Shown here piece after piece: positions 61,635-64,000 of a DNA stretch of 64,000 bases. A model generated the notes under the pieces. It had not been told where the DNA came from. It worked only from the letters and a program-made list of their open reading frames with translations, and made no database searches. The stretch covers positions 620,001-684,000 of the forward strand of contig OZ241346.1 of the NCBI GenBank assembly GCA_965199875.1. Reading direction: 5' to 3'. This DNA comes from VXYL01 sp965199875 (GTDB lineage Bacteria > Pseudomonadota > Gammaproteobacteria > Pseudomonadales > Azotimanducaceae). Position 1 is the first letter of the stretch; each line of letters starts with the position of its first letter. Position numbers and translations under genes: made by a program.

Positions 61635-62085
61635 GACGAACACTCCTCGGACATGGACGGCTTCGGCACAAGAACCGACGGCACGGGGTTGCGCCGGCAC
61701 CGGGGTTGATGTTGCCGGGAGCAGAGAAGAAGCGAAGGTGATCCCGGATGACCACGGTATCCTCGTCCCCGATCTTCCGGTCCGAGCCGCCCGGCACGAT
61801 CTCGAAGAGATCGCGGTCAGCGCCGATTGGCGGTGTTGCGAGCTCGCGAATCTGGCGACCCGTAAGCGTCCCATTGTGAAGAAGGTCCAAGGAGACCCTG
61901 ATGTCCTGCCGGTCCACCCTGACGAGAGGCGCAGCCGGCTCTACTGGCCGCGGGTGGTCGTCCTCTTCCGTACGCGCAGTGTGCCCCAACATACCATCGC
62001 CATGCGTCTGGCTTCCAGGCGCGGCTGCGTGTTGGACGGCCTCGCTAGGCACCTCCGTCGTTTGTGGTTCGATCGAGTTCGCCAT
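61621..62085 (-). CDS. Multi-ubiquitin-family modifier protein (single domain, tailed)
   Basis: A 154-residue protein with a disordered, charged N-terminus (1 to about 50) and one ubiquitin-like multi-ubiquitin-type domain (about 54-129). This domain shows RVSLDLLHNGTLTGRQIREL, then DRDLFEIVPGGSDRKIGDED and LRFFSAPGNINPG. Most relatives carry several tandem domains; this one has a single copy. After the family-typical INPG (126-129) an extra 25-residue tail rich in Arg and Cys follows, ending RRASQ. Such a tail would have to be removed before activation. I preferred ATG 62085 to 62121. It is first in the five-gene operon. Confidence 0.8.
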   Translation of the reverse strand: MANSIEPQTTEVPSEAVQHAAAPGSQTHGDGMLGHTARTEEDDHPRPVEPAAPLVRVDRQDIRVSLDLLHNGTLTGRQIRELATPPIGADRDLFEIVPGGSDRKIGDEDTVVIRDHLRFFSAPGNINPGAGATPCRRFLCRSRPCPRSVRRASQ

Positions 62086-62163
62086 TTTGCCCCCACTGGG
62101 TTGTGGTGGCCGCGGACGCATGGTCGAGCGGCCGAGTTTGACTTTGGCGCATCTCCCCTGTCA

Positions 62164-62216
62164 AAGTGTGCCACGGGTGAGACGCGTGGAGGGATCGTCT
62201 CACGAGTAGAACACTT
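62164..62216. promoter_or_regulatory. Large concentric dyad between divergent operons
   Basis: Two inverted repeats share the same centre at 62190: GTGAGACG (62177-62184) with CGTCTCAC (62196-62203), and AAGTGT (62164-62169) with ACACTT (62211-62216). Three further base pairs match between them. The whole element lies 28 bases upstream of the XRE gene and about 80 bases upstream of the modifier gene. A TTTGAC/GTCAAA pair (62137-62165) partly overlaps it and includes TTGAC-like -35 sequence on both strands. This fits an operator for the adjacent XRE regulator controlling both directions. Confidence 0.6.
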
Positions 62217-62243
62217 CGTCAAGGCGTTTCTTGGGGGAACGGA

Positions 62244-62594
62244 ATGTCAGGTAGACCATCGTTGGCCGAGCGACTGAGCCGGCTGGTCGCCGAGAAGCGC
62301 GGCAAGGTTGGAATCCGCGCCACCGCTCGGCAGATCGGCCTCTCGCCAGCCACCTTGTCTAGGGTCGAGAACGGCCGACTGCCGGATCTCGACAACTTCA
62401 CCCGTATCTGTCGTTGGCTGGAAGTGGACCCCGCCAGCTTGCTGGGGTTCGACCCACAAGCCCGAAGCCTGCCGGTGGCGGCCGTACACTTCCGCAGCGA
62501 CGCTGCCCTCTCTACCGACACGTCAGCGGCTCTGCAGGAGCTGATCGTCGAGGCGCAGAAGACCTTCGCCCAGCAGAGCCGCCCGGAGGACTGA
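62244..62594 (+). CDS. XRE-family helix-turn-helix transcriptional regulator
   Basis: A 116-residue regulator with a Cro/CI-type helix-turn-helix at about 5-65 (GIRATARQIGLSPATLSRVENGRLPDLDNFTRIC). The C-terminal extension ends QELIVEAQKTFAQQ. GGGGGAACGG precedes the ATG. It is encoded divergently from the ubiquitin-like operon across a large dyad, and shares its last base with the start of the ImmA/IrrE-type gene (TGATG). The pair suggests repression relieved by proteolysis, as with ImmR/ImmA, which is inference. Confidence 0.88.
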   Translation: MSGRPSLAERLSRLVAEKRGKVGIRATARQIGLSPATLSRVENGRLPDLDNFTRICRWLEVDPASLLGFDPQARSLPVAAVHFRSDAALSTDTSAALQELIVEAQKTFAQQSRPED

Positions 62595-63223
62595 TGCGCC
62601 GAGGCTTCAAGGCGTGGTGCGAGAGGACGGCCAACGACTATCGGCAAGCCCTCGGCGTTGCACCCTCCGGGCCGTTGGATCCCCGCCGTCTCGCCGACCA
62701 TCTAGGTGTGCGGGTTGCGACACCGGAAGACATCCCAACGCTGTCCGACACCGCTAGGAGGCAGCTTGTCGAAGTCGACCCGGGCAGTTGGTCCGCAGTC
62801 ACCATCGCCCTAGGCGGCGCTCGACTCGTGATTCTGAACTCCGGTCAGAGCGACGTGCGGCAGACGAGCAGCCTCGCTCACGAACTCGCGCACCTGATCC
62901 TGAACCACTCCACCGATCGGACGCAGCTATCGCACGAGGGCCTGCTCTTTCGCGGTACGTTCGACCGCGAACAGGAAGAGGAGGCGAACTGGCTTGGTGG
63001 ATGTTTGCTCGTACCGTGCGACGGCTTGCTCAAAGCAAGGCTTCGCTTGCCCAACGAACACGCCTTGGCAACCCAGTTCGGCGTAAGCGCCGATATGGTT
63101 GTCTGGCGACTGCGAACGACTGGTGTGCTTCGGCAAGTTCAGTCGCGCCGCACCGCGCATAGGGGTAACCGGGCTGACCGGGCTGGGCCTACGTTCAAGC
63201 CACGGGCGCGCAAGGTACCCTAA
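62594..63223 (+). CDS. ImmA/IrrE-type metallopeptidase
   Basis: A 209-residue cytoplasmic zinc metallopeptidase. The zinc motif HELAH is at 96-100 in SSLAHELAHLILNH, with the third ligand probably E129 or E130 in EQEEEANWLGGCLLVP. This matches the ImmA/IrrE (DUF955) family, members of which cleave XRE-type repressors in response to stress or mobile elements. It overlaps the XRE gene by one base (TGATG), giving a repressor-protease pair. The C-terminus is basic (RRTAHRGNRADRAGPTFKPRARK). Confidence 0.88.
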   Translation: MRRGFKAWCERTANDYRQALGVAPSGPLDPRRLADHLGVRVATPEDIPTLSDTARRQLVEVDPGSWSAVTIALGGARLVILNSGQSDVRQTSSLAHELAHLILNHSTDRTQLSHEGLLFRGTFDREQEEEANWLGGCLLVPCDGLLKARLRLPNEHALATQFGVSADMVVWRLRTTGVLRQVQSRRTAHRGNRADRAGPTFKPRARKVP

Positions 63224-63300
63224 GCGCCGCGGCGGCAGATGACGTCTCGACTCGTTTCGTGCTTGCGGCTACAGTCGGACGTGTGCGCACTACACCTGCG

Positions 63301-64000
63301 ATGCAGCTTGACGAAGCGGCGCTTTGGCAGGCGGTGCGGCTAGGCGAGGACAGCCGTCTCGAACTCAAGGAAGTGCGCTTCAAAGGACGCCGTCTCGAAC
63401 GGCCGAGCGGCGACGTGATCGCCGACGAAATCGCCGCGTTCGCCAATGCGAGGGGCGGACGTCTCGTGCTTGGCGTCACCGACCAGCGCGAACCGCAAGC
63501 GCTGACGCCGCTGGAACTGAACCAGCTGATGGCGGTGGTCGGGGAAGTCTGCACGGACAGCATCCGGCCGCCACTCGAATACGAAGCACACCGCGTGCCC
63601 TCGCCGTCGGCCAGGGAAGGCGGCGTGCTGGTGGTGGACGTGTTCCCCGGGGCCACGGTGCATCGATCGCCGGGGGGCTGCTTTCGGCGCCGGGGCGACG
63701 CCAAGCGGCAGATGGACTCCGACGGCATCCGCCGTCTGCTGCTTGCCCGCGGGCAGTCCGACGCCACCGACGTGGACGCCCAGCCGGTGGCCGGCACCGG
63801 CGTCAACTCCCTGCGCCCAACGCACTGGCGCCGCTACGCCAGTTCGCGGACGGACGAACCCGCCGAGGTCCAGCTCGGCAAGCTGAAGTTCGTCAAGGAA
63901 GACGCGGCAGGCGCGCTGCGAGCGACCGTCGGCGGGCTGCTGCTCGGCGCCGAGGATCCGCGCGAGTGGCTGCCGAACGCGTACATCCAGGCGGTGCGCT
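63301..64000 (+). CDS. AlbA_2 (Schlafen-like) domain protein, truncated by window end
   Basis: The first 233 codons of a gene running off the window, reading M-Q-L-D-E-A-A-L-W from 63301; an in-frame GTG at 63283 is an alternative start. The AlbA_2 core is visible: DSRLELKEVRFKG, then IADEIAAFANARGGRLVLGV and GGCFRRRGDAKRQM. The domain begins like the one at 29638, but the two proteins diverge afterwards. Local G+C returns to core level (41 of 60 bases at 63421), so the accessory island probably ends just before it. The remainder is outside the window. Confidence 0.82.
   Translation, partial: MQLDEAALWQAVRLGEDSRLELKEVRFKGRRLERPSGDVIADEIAAFANARGGRLVLGVTDQREPQALTPLELNQLMAVVGEVCTDSIRPPLEYEAHRVPSPSAREGGVLVVDVFPGATVHRSPGGCFRRRGDAKRQMDSDGIRRLLLARGQSDATDVDAQPVAGTGVNSLRPTHWRRYASSRTDEPAEVQLGKLKFVKEDAAGALRATVGGLLLGAEDPREWLPNAYIQAVR

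Noticed and set aside
61635..61874. A longer E2 protein starting at the ATG at 61874.
   Set aside because: That segment is a shadow of the modifier gene. The GTG at 61634 has a GAGGAG site and starts exactly at the E2 domain.
1..64000. tRNA genes, CRISPR arrays, insertion sequences, integrases and attachment repeats.
   Set aside because: I scanned gaps and the edges of the accessory island by eye and saw no cloverleaf, regular direct repeats, transposase or integrase. A tRNA or repeat finder would be decisive.

Overview
The window is 64 kb of dense, GC-rich bacterial chromosome, roughly two thirds G+C. The gene set points to an uncultivated-type gammaproteobacterium: an rpsU-yqeY-dnaG-rpoD block with a 613-residue sigma-70, a TtpC/ExbB/ExbD/TonB system of the Vibrio TonB2 kind, phoBR, trpGDC followed by osmC, hspQ and ygfZ. 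PhyH dioxygenase, EthD, SMP-30, LDH2-type dehydrogenase, ETF-QO and methylmalonate-semialdehyde dehydrogenase suggest catabolism of small organic substrates, as in marine or host-associated lineages. The taxonomy is inference from gene content only.

Layout. 1-3305: end of a peptide-type ABC importer (two permeases, two ATPases). 3348-5293: PhyH, a cysteine-rich zinc-ribbon protein and an EthD protein. 5367-12913: an efflux operon of one adaptor and two paralogous RND pumps. 13189-16925: ETF-QO, an LDH2-type dehydrogenase, an orphan NuoE-like formate dehydrogenase subunit and a retropepsin-like protein. 17025-21579: the macromolecular synthesis block. 21821-27284: a signalling cluster with PP2C response regulator, RsbW-like kinase, periplasmic binding protein, sensor kinase and a convergent STAS protein. 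27472-35346: a secreted six-cysteine protein, mmsA, an AlbA_2 ATPase, then formate dehydrogenase alpha with fdhD and mobA. 35343-42792: one long minus-strand run, TonB2-type energy transduction followed by ribE-hspQ-ygfZ-lipoprotein. 42961-53885: dienelactone hydrolase, phoBR, VOC and OsmC proteins, trpGDC, an ArsP/SO_0444-type permease, a beta-propeller protein, a second retropepsin, pyrF and SMP-30.

About 53,890-63,240 is a compact accessory island, visibly lower in G+C and richer in A/T-ending codons. It holds a type I restriction-modification system in the order R-S-M with a half-length specificity subunit. Convergent to it lies a five-gene ubiquitin-like conjugation operon: multi-ubiquitin-family modifier, E2, a fused JAMM-E1, a DUF6527 zinc protein and a ClpP-class SDH_sah peptidase. 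Divergent from that operon are an XRE regulator and an ImmA/IrrE-type metallopeptidase, and the shared promoter region carries a large concentric dyad. The reading I favour is a defence island in which a modifier is matured by the JAMM domain, activated by the E1, passed to the E2 and coupled to targets, with an attached peptidase and a regulator-protease switch controlling expression. The window ends inside a second AlbA_2 protein.

I saw no tRNA or rRNA gene, CRISPR array or insertion sequence. Intergenic gaps are short; the longest, 12914-13188 (275 bases), holds divergent promoter sequence. No gap exceeds 300 bases.
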